Assembly (NCBI GenBank): GCA_945874145.1
Contig: CAMCFN010000027.1
Span: 1-52,219, forward strand
Length of the DNA stretch: 52,219 nucleotides
Source: Akkermansia muciniphila
GTDB lineage: Bacteria; Verrucomicrobiota; Verrucomicrobiia; Limisphaerales; SXTU01
Direction of reading: 5' to 3'
Shown: piece after piece, positions 52,180-52,219 of the stretch
Numbering within the stretch: position 1 is the stretch's first letter
Layout: each line of letters opens with the position of its first letter
The notes under the pieces: model-generated
What the model was told of the DNA's origin: nothing
Databases searched by the model: none
The model's input: the letters and a program-made list of their open reading frames with translations, nothing else
Made by a program: the position numbers and the translations under genes

Positions 52180-52219
52180 ATGAACACCAACGCTGACCAA
52201 CCCACAGGAGCGGGGGGGG
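52180..52219 (+). CDS. Possible start of a further gene, cut by window end
   Basis: An ATG at 52180 opens MNTNADQPTGAG and runs into the terminal G run. Only about 13 codons are visible, so it is uncertain. The 38 bases before it (52142-52179) include a weak 7-bp pattern (CCACGAA, ACACGCG) similar in style to the tandem repeats elsewhere. Confidence 0.3.
   Translation, partial: MNTNADQPTGAGG

Overview
The window is a high-GC bacterial segment whose gene content points to the Planctomycetota/Verrucomicrobiota (PVC) group, most likely a verrucomicrobial or related metagenome-derived genome. The main evidence is the density of families expanded in that group: four DUF1501 proteins, one DUF1552 protein, three DUF1549/DUF1553 cytochrome-type proteins and two DUF1587/1592/1588/1585 cytochrome-type proteins. 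These are the so-called planctomycete-type cytochrome (PSC/PSD) families. No rRNA, CRISPR array or complete mobile element was seen.

Layout. 1-2776 (minus): a tightly overlapping run of purine nucleoside phosphorylase, cytidine deaminase and a PAS/histidine-kinase/receiver protein that runs off the left edge and has Met where the phospho-accepting His is expected. 2837-4559 (plus): a MoeB/ThiF-rhodanese protein and a small membrane-anchored hypothetical. 4614-8495 (minus): a secreted PPC-type domain protein and a DUF1501 protein. 8863-13964 (plus): a DUF1501 plus PSC1/DUF1549/DUF1553 pair with visibly lower GC than its surroundings. 14098-24764 (plus): a long co-directional run with another PSC1/DUF1549/DUF1553 protein, a haem-motif toroid protein, an acetylesterase-hydrolase fusion, two broken genes, a LamG-like protein and a DUF1501 protein. 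24907-26740: DUF5069 and a divergent NosR-like FMN/Fe-S membrane protein.

26778-40200 (minus) is the central locus. Seven genes lie head to tail: a large secreted protein of unknown fold, a PL10-like pectate lyase, DUF1592-type PSC, DUF1552, DUF1549/DUF1553, DUF1501 and a second DUF1592-type PSC. Divergent from it (plus, 40313-43279) are a sialate O-acetylesterase-type esterase and an exported ankyrin protein. I infer one exported system in which a lyase and an esterase attack an acetylated plant-type polysaccharide while Tat-exported DUF1501/DUF1552 proteins and c-type haem proteins do an unknown redox or binding job.

43365-52219 is more ordinary: an SDR, a TauE/SafE permease, tRNA-Asn followed by an integrase N-terminal remnant, three alpha/beta hydrolases, a GIDE-LemA fusion, and a MarR regulator with an LplT-like transporter. 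The window ends in a run of eight G.

A second theme is a family of degenerate 7-bp tandem repeats at four places (2740-2774, 14530-14564, 14711-14745, 17656-17690), either next to start codons or inside coding sequence, which may mark a repeat type spread through this genome.
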